Origin: Lentzea nigeriaca
Lineage (GTDB): Bacteria > Actinomycetota > Actinomycetes > Mycobacteriales > Pseudonocardiaceae
Assembly (NCBI RefSeq): GCF_016907955.1
Contig: NZ_JAFBCX010000005.1
Location: forward strand, 496,001 to 560,000
Length of the DNA stretch: 64,000 nucleotides
Reading direction: 5' to 3'
In this document: one piece after another, positions 36,765 through 45,006 of the stretch
Layout of the letters: each line of letters starts with the position of its first letter
How positions within the stretch are numbered: the stretch's first letter is position 1
The notes under the pieces: generated by a model
Database searches by the model: none
The model's input: the letters and a program-made list of their open reading frames with translations, nothing else
Told to the model about the DNA's origin: nothing
Translations under genes and position numbers: made by a program

Positions 36765-36809
36765 CGCCCAGCACCGCCACAACTACCCGCTTGACCGGTT
36801 CCGGAGCTG

Positions 36810-36838
36810 TTGACAAGGGCGTGAAGCCGGGGTGAGAT
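36810..36838 (+). promoter_or_regulatory. lacI operon promoter
   Basis: TTGACA (36810-36815), 17-base spacer, TGAGAT (36833-36838). Transcription would begin about at the ATG, giving a leaderless mRNA, and operator O2 would overlap the start point. Confidence 0.55.
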
Positions 36839-36847
36839 ACGGCCACT

Positions 36848-37891
36848 ATGACAACGTTGTCCCCGAGCGGACCGGTAGCCGGTCAGCGCAAGGTCCGTCG
36901 CGCGACGATGAACGACGTCGCACGGCTGGCGGGCGTGAGCATCAAAACCGTCTCGCGCGTCGTGAACGACGAGCCGGGTGTGCACCCGTCCACCGCCGAG
37001 CGCGTGCTGGCCGCCATCGACCAGCTCGGGTTCCGGCGGAACCTGAGCGCCCGCAACCTGCGCCGCGGCTCGTCCACCGGCACCATCGGGCTCGTGCTGG
37101 AGGACGTCGGCAACCCGTTCTACTCCGGGGTGACCCGCGCTGTCGAGGAAATCGCCCGTCTGCGCGGCAGGCAGGTGATCTCGGGGTCGTCGGACGAGGA
37201 TCCCGGCCGCGAACGTGAACTGGCGCTGGAGTTCTGCAGCCGCAGGGTCGACGGGCTGCTGATCGTTCCCGCCGGCCTGCAGCACAGCTACCTGGTGCCG
37301 GAGATGCGTGCGGGCACGCCCGTCGTGTTCCTCGACCGGCCCGCCGGCGACGTCGTCGCGGACACCGTGCTGGTCGACAACATCGGCGGCACGGTGGAAG
37401 CCGTCACCCATCTGGCCGCACACGGACATCGTCGCATCGCGTTCCTCGGCGACGCGCCGGACATCTTCACCGCCAACGAACGTCTGCGCGGCTACCGCGA
37501 GGGCTGTGTGCGTGCGGGCATCGGCTACCACGAGGAACTCGTGGCGATGGGGCCGCACGACCAAGCCACCGTGGTGACGGCGCTGCAACGGTTGCAGAGC
37601 ATGCGGGAGCCCGCGACGGCGATCGTGGCCGGCAACAACCGCATCACCGTGCACATCCTGCGCTCGCTCGCGGGTGTCGCGGAACGGCCCGCGCTGGTGG
37701 GCTTCGACGACTTCGAGCTCGCCGACCTGCTGTCGCCGCCGGTGACCGTGATCGCGCACGACGCGAGCGCGCTGGGCAAGGCGGCCACCGATTTGTTGTT
37801 CGCCCGACTGGACGGCGACAACTCACCACCGCGCCGCGTCGTGCTGCCGGTGCGCTTGGTGCCACGAGGATCCGGGGAGGTCCACGCGTGA
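36848..37891 (+). CDS. LacI-family sugar operon repressor
   Basis: 347 residues from ATG 36848. The DNA-binding part is MNDVARLAGVSIKTVSRVVNDEPGVHPSTAERVLAAIDQLGF (21-62), followed by the hinge ARNLRRGSSTGTIGLVLEDVGNPFYSGV and a periplasmic-binding-protein-like effector domain with VVFLDRP and GFDDFELADLLSPPVTVIAHD. It is first in the operon and translationally coupled to manA. The operator GACAACGTTGTC lies inside its own first codons. Repression of the mannose locus, relieved by a mannose-derived or mannoside ligand, is inferred from the neighbours. Confidence 0.93.
   Translation: MTTLSPSGPVAGQRKVRRATMNDVARLAGVSIKTVSRVVNDEPGVHPSTAERVLAAIDQLGFRRNLSARNLRRGSSTGTIGLVLEDVGNPFYSGVTRAVEEIARLRGRQVISGSSDEDPGRERELALEFCSRRVDGLLIVPAGLQHSYLVPEMRAGTPVVFLDRPAGDVVADTVLVDNIGGTVEAVTHLAAHGHRRIAFLGDAPDIFTANERLRGYREGCVRAGIGYHEELVAMGPHDQATVVTALQRLQSMREPATAIVAGNNRITVHILRSLAGVAERPALVGFDDFELADLLSPPVTVIAHDASALGKAATDLLFARLDGDNSPPRRVVLPVRLVPRGSGEVHA
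36850..36861. promoter_or_regulatory. LacI-type operator O2 inside the lacI start
   Basis: GACAACGTTGTC, perfect 12-bp palindrome beginning at the third base of the lacI ATG and encoding Thr-Thr-Leu-Ser. It overlaps the predicted transcription start, ideal for autorepression. Confidence 0.75.
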
Positions 37892-38928
37892 GTTCTGGTG
37901 TGCTCCACCAGCCTGTCAGCCTGCCGGCCAACCAGCCGAAGCAGTTCTACCGCGGCGGCGAGGCGATCGCCGCGTTGCGCGGTGGCAAGAGCGGCGACTT
38001 CGGACCGGAGGACTGGGTGGCCTCGACGACGACGCTGTTCGGGCGCAGCGATGCGGGGTTGACAACGTTGCCGAACGGCGTGCTGCTGCGTGACGCGGTC
38101 GAGGCGGACCCGACCGGATGGCTCGGCGCGGACCACGTCGAGAAGTTCGGCGCGGACACGGCATTGCTGGTGAAGCTGCTCGACGCGGGGCAGCGCCTGC
38201 CGGTGCACTGCCATCCCTCCAACGCCTTCGCGTCCTCGCACCTGAACTGCCGCCACGGCAAGACGGAGGCGTGGATCGTCGTCGGCACGACCGGGCCGGA
38301 CCCGACCGTCTACATCGGATTCCGCGACGACGTGCCGGCCCAGACCGTCGCGGAATGGGTGGCGCGGCAGGACACCAGGGCGATGCTCGACTCGCTGAAC
38401 CCGGTTCGCGTCCGGCCGGGCGACACGGTCTTCGTGCCCGCCGGTGTGCCGCACGCGATCGGCGAGGGTGTGTTCATCGTCGAACTGCAACAGCCCACGG
38501 ACTTCTCGGTGACGCTGGAGTGGCGGGGCTTCCTCGCCAACGCGGACATCGGTCACCTGGGCCTCGGCTACGACGTCGCGCTGGACTGCGTCGACCGGCA
38601 CGGCTGGGGCGGCAGGCTGGAGAAGCTCGTACACCAGACGTCCGAGAAGTGGGCGCCGTCGGTCGACCTGCTCGGCCACGACGCCGACCCGTTCTTCCAG
38701 GCCGACCGCCTGCACGTGGAGGGTTCCTTCACGCTGGAGCCGTCGTTCGCCGTGCTGGTGGTGCTGGAGGGGGCAGGCCGGCTCGGTGAGCTGGAGGTCC
38801 GCAAGGGCAGCACCGTCGTCATCCCGCACGCGGCGGGCGAGCTCGGCCTGACCGGTGACGTGGTCGCGATCCGCTGCCGTCCGCCCGTACTGACAGCAGT
38901 TTCAGCAGCAGAGGATGTGAGGCCATGA
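37888..38928 (+). CDS. manA: Mannose-6-phosphate isomerase, class I
   Basis: 346 residues from GTG 37888, overlapping the lacI stop (GTGA). It interconverts mannose-6-phosphate and fructose-6-phosphate. Type I zinc ligands are visible in PVHCHPSNAFA and HGKTEAWIVVG, with a further His in PAGVPHAIGEGVFIVELQQPTD. The ending is shorter than the E. coli enzyme, as in many actinobacterial forms. The neighbours (GH92 mannosidase, sugar ABC importer, LacI regulator) make it a catabolic, locus-specific isomerase rather than the housekeeping copy, which would lie elsewhere. Confidence 0.92.
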   Translation: MSSGVLHQPVSLPANQPKQFYRGGEAIAALRGGKSGDFGPEDWVASTTTLFGRSDAGLTTLPNGVLLRDAVEADPTGWLGADHVEKFGADTALLVKLLDAGQRLPVHCHPSNAFASSHLNCRHGKTEAWIVVGTTGPDPTVYIGFRDDVPAQTVAEWVARQDTRAMLDSLNPVRVRPGDTVFVPAGVPHAIGEGVFIVELQQPTDFSVTLEWRGFLANADIGHLGLGYDVALDCVDRHGWGGRLEKLVHQTSEKWAPSVDLLGHDADPFFQADRLHVEGSFTLEPSFAVLVVLEGAGRLGELEVRKGSTVVIPHAAGELGLTGDVVAIRCRPPVLTAVSAAEDVRP

Positions 38929-39689
38929 GCGAGCCGTTGCTGGAGGCTCGTGAGCTCACGAAGAACTACGGCACCGTGGAAGCGCTCCGCGGTGCGTCGT
39001 TCACCGCCTACCCCGGCGAGGTCGTGTCGCTGATCGGCGACAACGGCGCCGGGAAGTCCACCCTGGTGAAGTGCCTGTCCGGGGTGGAGCAGCCGACGAG
39101 CGGAACCATGGTGTTCGACGGCGAGCCCATCACGCTGAGCTCTCCCAACGACGCCCGCGACCGCGGCATCGAAACGGTGTTCCAGGACCTCGCGGTCGCG
39201 CCGGACCTCGACCCGGCCGCGAACATGTTCCTGGGCAGGGAGATCCTGAAGCCCGGTGTGCTGGGCTGGCTGGGCGTGCTCGACAAGAAGGCGATGCGCC
39301 GGCAGGCCGTGGAGCACTTCACCCGGTTCGGCGCGTCGCTGCAGAGCATCGACGTACCGATCGCGGCGCTGTCCGGCGGGCAACGCCAGTCGGTCGCGGT
39401 CGCGCGTTCCGTGGCGTGGGCGTCGAAGCTCGTGTTCATGGACGAGCCGACGGCCGCTCTCGGTGTGGTGCAACGGGAACGTGTGCTGGACGTGATCAAG
39501 CGCGTGCGCGACGAAGGCGTCGCGGTGGTGCTGATCTCGCACAACATGCCCGAGGTGCTGTCGGTCTCCGACCGCGTCGAGGTGCTGCGCCTCGGCCGCC
39601 GCGTGGCCCGCTTCAAGGCCGCGGACACGACCGTTGAAGAGCTCGTCGGCGCGATGACCGGCGCACTGTCGCAAGAGGACGCCGCATGA
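38925..39689 (+). CDS. Sugar ABC importer ATP-binding protein (CUT2, single domain)
   Basis: 254 residues from ATG 38925, overlapping manA (ATGA). Walker A GDNGAGKSTL, signature LSGGQRQSVAVAR, Walker B LVFMDEPTAALG and the switch His in LISHNMPEV are present. It is one nucleotide-binding domain, like FrcA, rather than the double-domain RbsA/XylA form. Ala-Leu-Gly replaces the usual Ala-Leu-Asp-x after Walker B, as seen in FrcA-like proteins. It pairs with the overlapping permease. Confidence 0.92.
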   Translation: MSEPLLEARELTKNYGTVEALRGASFTAYPGEVVSLIGDNGAGKSTLVKCLSGVEQPTSGTMVFDGEPITLSSPNDARDRGIETVFQDLAVAPDLDPAANMFLGREILKPGVLGWLGVLDKKAMRRQAVEHFTRFGASLQSIDVPIAALSGGQRQSVAVARSVAWASKLVFMDEPTAALGVVQRERVLDVIKRVRDEGVAVVLISHNMPEVLSVSDRVEVLRLGRRVARFKAADTTVEELVGAMTGALSQEDAA

Positions 39690-40723
39690 TGACCAATGAG
39701 AAGACAACGTTGTCATCTCGATCGGACGAACAGCGCCCCTCGTTGCTGAAGCGTCTGACCGGCGCGAACACGCTGTGGATCGGCCTGGTACTGCTGGCGC
39801 TGGTCGCCGTGTTCGGCGCCATCCGCCCGGACGCGGTGTTCCGGATCGACACCTTCCAGTACCTGCTGGCCGAAACCTCCGTGCTGCTGGTGCTCTCGGT
39901 AGGCATGACGTTCGTGATCATCACGTCCGGCATCGACCTGTCCGTGGGCTCGGTGCTGGTGTTCGCGAGCGTCTCGTCCGCGATGGCGATGAACGCGGTC
40001 TCCGGCGGGGACGCGACGAACGCCGGCTGGGGCGTGATCGCGTTCGGTCTGCTGGTCGCGGTGGTCAGCGGTGCGGTGTGGGGTCTGCTGAACGGCCTGT
40101 TGATCTCGCGTGCGAAGATCCCGCCGCTGATCGTCACCCTGGGTTCGTTCGGCGCGGCGCAGGGCGCGGCCCTGTTGCTGAACAACGGTTCCAACGTGTC
40201 CGGCATCCCGGACAAGCTGAACCGCACCTTCGGCTTCGGCACGTACTTCGGCATCCCGAACATCGTGATCGTGGCCGCGATCGTCACCGCCGCGGGCGCG
40301 CTTCTGTTGTCCACGACCCGGTTCGGCCGCTACACGTACGCGGTCGGCTCGAACGAGGAGGCGGCCAGGCGCGTCGGCATCTCGGTGCGCGGTCACCTCA
40401 CGAAGGTGTACCTGCTCGCGGGCACCCTGGCGGGTCTCGCGGGTTTCATGGGCAACGCGTTCTTCCGCGTCGCGGTGGTCACGGGCCACGAGACGGACAA
40501 CCTGAACGCGATCGCCGCCGTCGTCCTGGGTGGCACCAGCATCTTCGGCGGCACGGGTTCGATGCTGGGCACGGTGTTCGGCGTGTTCATCCCGGCGGTG
40601 TTGGAGAAGGGCCTCGTGATCATCGGGGTCAAGGAGTTCTGGCAGCCGATCGCCGTCGCGATCGTGCTGGTGGCCGCCGTGTGGCTGGACCAGACACGGC
40701 GGCGGGCGCGCAACCAACGTTAG
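39686..40723 (+). CDS. Sugar ABC importer permease (CUT2, FrcC/RbsC-like)
   Basis: 345 residues from ATG 39686, overlapping the ATPase stop. About ten membrane segments are visible. Family blocks include GMTFVIITSGIDLSVGSVLVF, GLLNGLLISRAKIPPLIVTLGS and VVLGGTSIFGGTGSMLGTVFGV. The first 25 residues are cytosolic and contain KTTLSS, encoded by a perfect LacI-type operator at 39703-39714. CUT2 systems import monosaccharides, so free mannose (or another hexose) is the likely cargo. Confidence 0.93.
   Translation: MMTNEKTTLSSRSDEQRPSLLKRLTGANTLWIGLVLLALVAVFGAIRPDAVFRIDTFQYLLAETSVLLVLSVGMTFVIITSGIDLSVGSVLVFASVSSAMAMNAVSGGDATNAGWGVIAFGLLVAVVSGAVWGLLNGLLISRAKIPPLIVTLGSFGAAQGAALLLNNGSNVSGIPDKLNRTFGFGTYFGIPNIVIVAAIVTAAGALLLSTTRFGRYTYAVGSNEEAARRVGISVRGHLTKVYLLAGTLAGLAGFMGNAFFRVAVVTGHETDNLNAIAAVVLGGTSIFGGTGSMLGTVFGVFIPAVLEKGLVIIGVKEFWQPIAVAIVLVAAVWLDQTRRRARNQR
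39703..39714. promoter_or_regulatory. LacI-type operator O3 inside the permease gene
   Basis: GACAACGTTGTC, identical to O2 and in the same reading frame (Thr-Thr-Leu-Ser codons), located 18 bases into the permease gene. It could act as a downstream roadblock or looping partner, or control an internal promoter for permease and binding protein. Confidence 0.65.
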
Positions 40724-40740
40724 GGAAAGGTGCTGGACCA

Positions 40741-41715
40741 ATGAAGATCCGCTCCGCAGTGGCCCTTTCAGCCGTGTTCCTGCTCGCCGCGTGTGGCGGA
40801 GGCGGGCAGATCGGCGATTCGGGTTCTGGCAACTCCCCCGCGAACAAGAAGCTGGTGCTCATCCCCGGCATCACGGCCGAACCGTTCTACATCTCGATGC
40901 AGTGCGGCTTCCAGGAGGCGGCCAAGGCCGCCGGCTACGAGTTCGACACGCAGGCGCCCGCCAAGTTCGACGCGGCCCAGCAAACCCCGATCGTCACGGG
41001 CATTCTCGCCTCCAAGCCCGCCGCTGTGCTCATCGCACCGACCGACGACAAGGCCATGGCGGGCCCGATGAAGCAGCTCAAGGACGCGGGCATCAAGGTC
41101 GTCGAGGTCGACACCAAGCTCCAGGACACCTCGATCGCCTCGTCCACGATCTCGTCCAACAACGAGCAAGGCGGCAAGCTCGCCGCCGAGACGATCAACA
41201 AGCTCACCGCCGGCAAGACCGGCTCGGTGCTGGTGCTGAACACCAAGGCCGGCACGTCCACGACCGACGCCCGCGCCAAGGGCTTCGAGGACGAGATCAA
41301 GAAGTACTCGAACCTCAAGTACATCGGCCAGCAGTACACCGACAACGAGCCCGCCACCGCGGCCTCGAAGGTGACCGCGACCCTGGCCGCGAACCCGGAC
41401 CTGATCGGGGTGTTCGCCACGAACCTGAACACCGGTGAGGGCGCGGCGACCGGCCTGCGCAACGCGGGCAAGACGGGTGCGGTGAACCTGGTCGGGTTCG
41501 ACGCCTCACCGAAGCAGGTGCAGGACCTGCAGGCGGGCACCGTGCAGGCGTTGATCGCCCAGGATCCCGGCACGATCGGCAAGCAGGGCGTCGAGCAGGC
41601 GCTCGCGGCGATCGACGGCAAGGCCACCAAGCGGAACATCGAGACCGACCTGGTCGCGATCACGAAGGCCGACGCGGAGAAGAACTCGAAGTACTTCTAC
41701 AAGCAGTCCTGCTGA
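40741..41715 (+). CDS. Sugar-binding lipoprotein of the CUT2 importer
   Basis: 324 residues from ATG 40741, with GGGAAAGG upstream. Lipobox LLAACG, lipidated Cys18. The mature protein is a type I periplasmic-binding fold: LVLIPGITAEPFYISMQCGFQEAAKAAGYEF, ILASKPAAVLIAPTDDKAM, VVEVDTKLQD, GVFATNLNTGEGAATGL, VNLVGFDASPKQVQDLQAG and IAQDPGTIGKQGVEQAL, as in fructose/ribose-binding proteins. It delivers sugar to the permease encoded 17 bases upstream. Last gene of the mannose operon. Confidence 0.93.
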   Translation: MKIRSAVALSAVFLLAACGGGGQIGDSGSGNSPANKKLVLIPGITAEPFYISMQCGFQEAAKAAGYEFDTQAPAKFDAAQQTPIVTGILASKPAAVLIAPTDDKAMAGPMKQLKDAGIKVVEVDTKLQDTSIASSTISSNNEQGGKLAAETINKLTAGKTGSVLVLNTKAGTSTTDARAKGFEDEIKKYSNLKYIGQQYTDNEPATAASKVTATLAANPDLIGVFATNLNTGEGAATGLRNAGKTGAVNLVGFDASPKQVQDLQAGTVQALIAQDPGTIGKQGVEQALAAIDGKATKRNIETDLVAITKADAEKNSKYFYKQSC

Positions 41716-41730
41716 TCCCCACGTTCAGAT

Positions 41731-41781
41731 CGATGAACGGCGCTCTTGTTCACTGAGGTGGACGAAAGCGCCGTTTCATCG
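41731..41781 (+). terminator. Imperfect long hairpin after the mannose operon
   Basis: CGATGAACGGCGCTCTTGTT (41731-41750) pairs, with one bulge and two mismatches, with GACGAAAGCGCCGTTTCATCG (41761-41781). It begins 15 bases after the stop of the binding-protein gene and probably terminates the operon. Its layout resembles the 12550-12598 element (GATGAA/CATC ends, AGGTGGA near the loop). A dyad ATGACG-AA-CGTCAT follows at 41786-41799. Confidence 0.65.
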
Positions 41782-41857
41782 TCAAATGACGAACGTCATC
41801 AGGGTTTGGCCGGATCGGCGTAAGACCAGAGTTGTAAGCGGTTGCCACCCTAAGACC

Positions 41858-41929
41858 GATGTTCCCGTACCCCACAACGCGATGAGCTGGGGTGCCGGCC
41901 GGATTCGGCCGGGCAGAAGGGGGAACATC
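41858..41929 (+). promoter_or_regulatory. Structured 5' leader of the first S33 peptidase gene
   Basis: GATGTTCCC (41858-41866) is complementary to GGGAACATC (41921-41929), which contains the ribosome binding region just before the ATG at 41933. Between them are two further stems: CCCCA/TGGGG, and CCGGCCG-GATT-CGGCCGG. The nested folding would hide the start site; no known riboswitch class is recognised. Confidence 0.4.
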
Positions 41930-41932
41930 CGA

Positions 41933-43453
41933 ATGCACCGCAGGAAACTGGCGGCGACGCTGGCCGTCCTCACCGCCACGTCACTCATCGCGCCACAGGC
42001 ACAGGCCGCCACCCAGGAGATCCAGTGGCGGAACTGCTTCACCACCCCACCGCCGGGAGCACCTCCCGGCACGGAACGGCTGGAGTGCGGCAGCTTCACC
42101 GCCCCGATGGACTGGAACCACCCGGACAACGGCAAGACCATCACCATCGCGGTCAGCAGGCTCAAGCCCAAGAACGGCACGGCGAAGAGCACCGTCTTCA
42201 CCAACCCCGGCGGACCGGGCGGGCCGGGGCGCTCGATGCCGCTGATCTACCTCGACCGGCCGAAGCTCAGCGAGAACGCCGAGATCATCGGCATCGACGT
42301 GCGCGGCACCGGCGGGAGCAGCAACGTCACGTGCGGGAACGTCGACCCGGTCGGCGTGACGGATCCGCGTGACCGCAGCAAGGCCAACCTCGACCTGCTC
42401 TACGGCGCCGTCGAGCTGCAGGCGAAGTTCTGCCAGACCAAGTCAGGCGAGTTCGGCAAGTACGTGACGACCGACCAGACCGTGAAGGATCTCGACCTGC
42501 TGCGCCAGCTGCTGGGCAAGAAGAAGGTCAGCTGGCTCGGCTACTCCGGCGGCAGCTGGATGGGTGCCTACTACGCCACGTACTTCCCCAAGACCCTCGA
42601 CAAGATCGTGCTCGACTCCAACGTCGAGTTCACCGGGCCGTGGCAGCCGATCTTCGACGACTGGGGCATGGGCTTCGAGCGCCGGTTCCGCGTGGACTTC
42701 CTGCCGTGGGTGGCGAAGTACGACAACGTCTACCACTTCGGCAAGACCGGCGAGGAGGTGCGCCAGGCCTACGAACGCACGCGCGCCAAGCTGGCCCAGC
42801 AACCCGCCACGCGGCCGGAGGGCATCTACTACCCGGTGACGCTCGACTACCTGTTGCGCGGCGCGATGTACAACAAGGCGTCCTTCGCCGGTGCCGCGCA
42901 GACGTTCGCGGAGCTCGCCGGTGCGGCACCCGCGCAGTTGTCGGCGCAGGCCGGCTACCCGGACGCCCAGGCCGGCACGGCGTACTCGATCGTCTGCAAC
43001 GACACGCCGTTCCACGGTGGCCGCAAGTACCTCGAACGGGACGCCGAGCGTGACGGCGCGAAGTGGCCGCTCGTCGGCTTCTACCAGATCATGGGCCCCT
43101 GCGCGTTCTGGGACCGTCCGAACGTGCAGCTCAAGCACCCCAACGGAATCGGCGTCGCGCCGACGTTGATGGTGCAGTCGGTGCGCGACCCGGCGACGCC
43201 GCTCGAAGGCGCGCAGAAGGCCCACCGGAACTTCCGGAACTCGGTGCTGCTCACCGTGGAGGACGAGGGCGACCACGGCATCTACGGGTTCGGCAACAAG
43301 TGCGTCGACGACATCGTCGAGCAGTACCTCGTCGACGGCGTCACGCCCGCGAAGGACCTGAAGTGCCCAGGAGTTCCGCTGCCCGCTCCCGGTGAGACAG
43401 CGAAGAACCCGCTCGAAGAGGCACGGAAGATCGCGGCTCAGCTCGGTTGGTAG
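41933..43453 (+). CDS. Exported S33 alpha/beta-hydrolase peptidase (tripeptidyl aminopeptidase-like)
   Basis: 506 residues from ATG 41933. Signal peptide RRKLAATLAVLTATSLIAPQAQA. The N-terminal block FTAPMDWNHPDNGKTITIAVSR and FTNPGGPGGPG are hallmarks of SlpD/SlpE-type tripeptidyl aminopeptidases. The nucleophile is Ser in WLGYSGGSWMGAYYA; the C-terminal acid/His region is VQSVRDPATPLEGA and DEGDHGIYG. They release tripeptides from exported protein N-termini or scavenge peptides outside the cell. The next gene is a close tandem copy. Confidence 0.9.
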   Translation: MHRRKLAATLAVLTATSLIAPQAQAATQEIQWRNCFTTPPPGAPPGTERLECGSFTAPMDWNHPDNGKTITIAVSRLKPKNGTAKSTVFTNPGGPGGPGRSMPLIYLDRPKLSENAEIIGIDVRGTGGSSNVTCGNVDPVGVTDPRDRSKANLDLLYGAVELQAKFCQTKSGEFGKYVTTDQTVKDLDLLRQLLGKKKVSWLGYSGGSWMGAYYATYFPKTLDKIVLDSNVEFTGPWQPIFDDWGMGFERRFRVDFLPWVAKYDNVYHFGKTGEEVRQAYERTRAKLAQQPATRPEGIYYPVTLDYLLRGAMYNKASFAGAAQTFAELAGAAPAQLSAQAGYPDAQAGTAYSIVCNDTPFHGGRKYLERDAERDGAKWPLVGFYQIMGPCAFWDRPNVQLKHPNGIGVAPTLMVQSVRDPATPLEGAQKAHRNFRNSVLLTVEDEGDHGIYGFGNKCVDDIVEQYLVDGVTPAKDLKCPGVPLPAPGETAKNPLEEARKIAAQLGW

Positions 43454-43467
43454 AAGAGGGGAAACCG

Positions 43468-45006
43468 ATGCAACGCAGGAAAATCGCGGCGGCACTGGCC
43501 GTCGTGACGGCAACGTCACTGTGGATCGTCCCGCAGGCGCAGGCCGAGAACGCCTTCGCCAAGCAGGAAATCAAGTGGCAGAAGTGTTTCGACCAGGTCC
43601 CGCCCGGCTTCCCGCCCGGTTCGGAACGGCTGGAGTGCGGCACCTTCACCACGCCGATGGACTGGAACAACCCGCACAACGGCAAGACCATCACGATCGC
43701 GGTCAGCCGCACGGTTCCGTTGAACGGCAAGGCGAAGACCGCGGTCTTCACCAACCCGGGCGGGCCGGGCGGTGAGGGCCGCACGCTGCCCCTCGCCTTC
43801 CTGAGCCGGCCGAAGCTCAGCGAGAACGCCGAGATCTACGGCATCGACGTGCGCGGCACGGGCGCCAGCAGCGACATCACCTGCGGCCTGTACGACACGC
43901 TCGGCTCGACGGACCCGCGCGACCGCAGCAAGGCCAACCTCGACCTGCTCTACGGCGGCATGGAGCTGCAGGCGAAGTTCTGCCAGACCAAGTCCGGCGA
44001 GTTCGGCAAGTACGTGACGACCGACCAGACCGTGAAGGACCTCGACCTGCTCCGGCAGGTACTGGGACGCAAGAAGGTCGACTGGCTCGGCTACTCCGGC
44101 GGCAGCTGGATGGGCGCCTACTACGCCACGTACTTCCCCAAGACCCTCGACAAGATCGTGCTCGACTCCAACGCCCAGTTCACCGGGCCGTGGCAACCGA
44201 TCTTCGACGACTGGGGCATGGGCTTCGAACGGCGGTTTCGCGTCGACTTCCTCCCGTGGGTCGCGAAGTACGACAACCTCTTCCATCTCGGCAAGACCGG
44301 TGAAGAGGTGCGGCAAACCTATGAGCGGACGCGCGCGAAGCTGGCCGCGCAGCCCGTCACCCTGCCGGACGGCATCACCTACTACCCGGTCACGCTGGAC
44401 GTTCTGCTCCTCCGCGGGCAGTACGGGAAGCACTCGTTCCAGTCCACCGCGCAGAAGCTCGCCGAGCTGGCGGGTGTGGTGCCCGCGCAGCTGAAGGCGC
44501 AGGCCGGTTATCCGGACGCGCAGACGGCGACGCTGTACACGATCCTCTGCAACGACACGCCGTTCCAGGGCGGGCGCAGGTACCTGGAGCGCGACGCGGT
44601 GAGGGACGGGGCGAGGTGGCCGCTGTTCGGCTACTACCAGATCATGGGCCCGTGCGCGTTCTGGGACCGTCCGAACGTGCAGCTCAAGCACCCCGACGGA
44701 ATCGGCGTCGCGCCGACGCTGATGGTGCAGTCGGTGCGCGACCCCGCGACGCCGATCGAGGGCGCGCGCAAGGCCCATGCCGGGTTCGCCGGCTCACGGC
44801 TGCTGACGGTGAACGACGAGGGTGACCACGGCATCTACGGGCTGGACAACGGTTGTGTCAACGACATCGTCGAGCGCTACCTCGTCGACCGCGTGACGCC
44901 GTCCGGTGACCTGTCCTGCCCCGGCGTGCCGCTGCCCGAACCGGGACAGCAGCAGGCCGGTGTGCTGGAGCAGGCGAGGCAGCTGGCGGTTCAGCTCGGC
45001 TGGTGA
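43468..45006 (+). CDS. Exported S33 tripeptidyl aminopeptidase-like enzyme (tandem paralogue)
   Basis: 512 residues from ATG 43468; the upstream frame extends seven codons into the previous gene but the signal peptide QRRKIAAALAVVTATSLWIVPQAQA fixes this start. The protein is nearly collinear with its neighbour: FTTPMDWNNPHNGKTITIAVSR, FTNPGGPGGEG, WLGYSGGSWMGAYYA, DEGDHGIYG. Long DNA stretches around the active site are almost identical, indicating recent duplication or gene conversion. It differs most at 360-400 of the coding sequence and the C-terminus. The last 16 bases overlap the convergent lipoprotein gene. Confidence 0.9.
   Translation: MQRRKIAAALAVVTATSLWIVPQAQAENAFAKQEIKWQKCFDQVPPGFPPGSERLECGTFTTPMDWNNPHNGKTITIAVSRTVPLNGKAKTAVFTNPGGPGGEGRTLPLAFLSRPKLSENAEIYGIDVRGTGASSDITCGLYDTLGSTDPRDRSKANLDLLYGGMELQAKFCQTKSGEFGKYVTTDQTVKDLDLLRQVLGRKKVDWLGYSGGSWMGAYYATYFPKTLDKIVLDSNAQFTGPWQPIFDDWGMGFERRFRVDFLPWVAKYDNLFHLGKTGEEVRQTYERTRAKLAAQPVTLPDGITYYPVTLDVLLLRGQYGKHSFQSTAQKLAELAGVVPAQLKAQAGYPDAQTATLYTILCNDTPFQGGRRYLERDAVRDGARWPLFGYYQIMGPCAFWDRPNVQLKHPDGIGVAPTLMVQSVRDPATPIEGARKAHAGFAGSRLLTVNDEGDHGIYGLDNGCVNDIVERYLVDRVTPSGDLSCPGVPLPEPGQQQAGVLEQARQLAVQLGW

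Larger units (their letters stand above)
36528..36847. other. Divergent regulatory region between GH92 and lacI
   Basis: 320 bases without a supported gene. It holds one near-perfect LacI-type operator (36753-36764) and the lacI promoter (36810-36838). The GH92 promoter must lie here on the minus strand, but I cannot place it with confidence. No RNA gene or ORF with coding character is visible. Confidence 0.6.

Noticed and set aside
36445-36813. Plus-strand open frame running from within GH92 into the lacI upstream region
   Set aside because: Pro/Arg/His-rich composition without domains, no ribosome binding site, and it covers the operator and promoter region.
38061-38072. GACAACGTTGCC inside manA
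   Set aside because: One mismatch and mid-gene; the codons Thr-Thr-Leu-Pro are ordinary. Chance match is likely, though it could be tested with the other sites.
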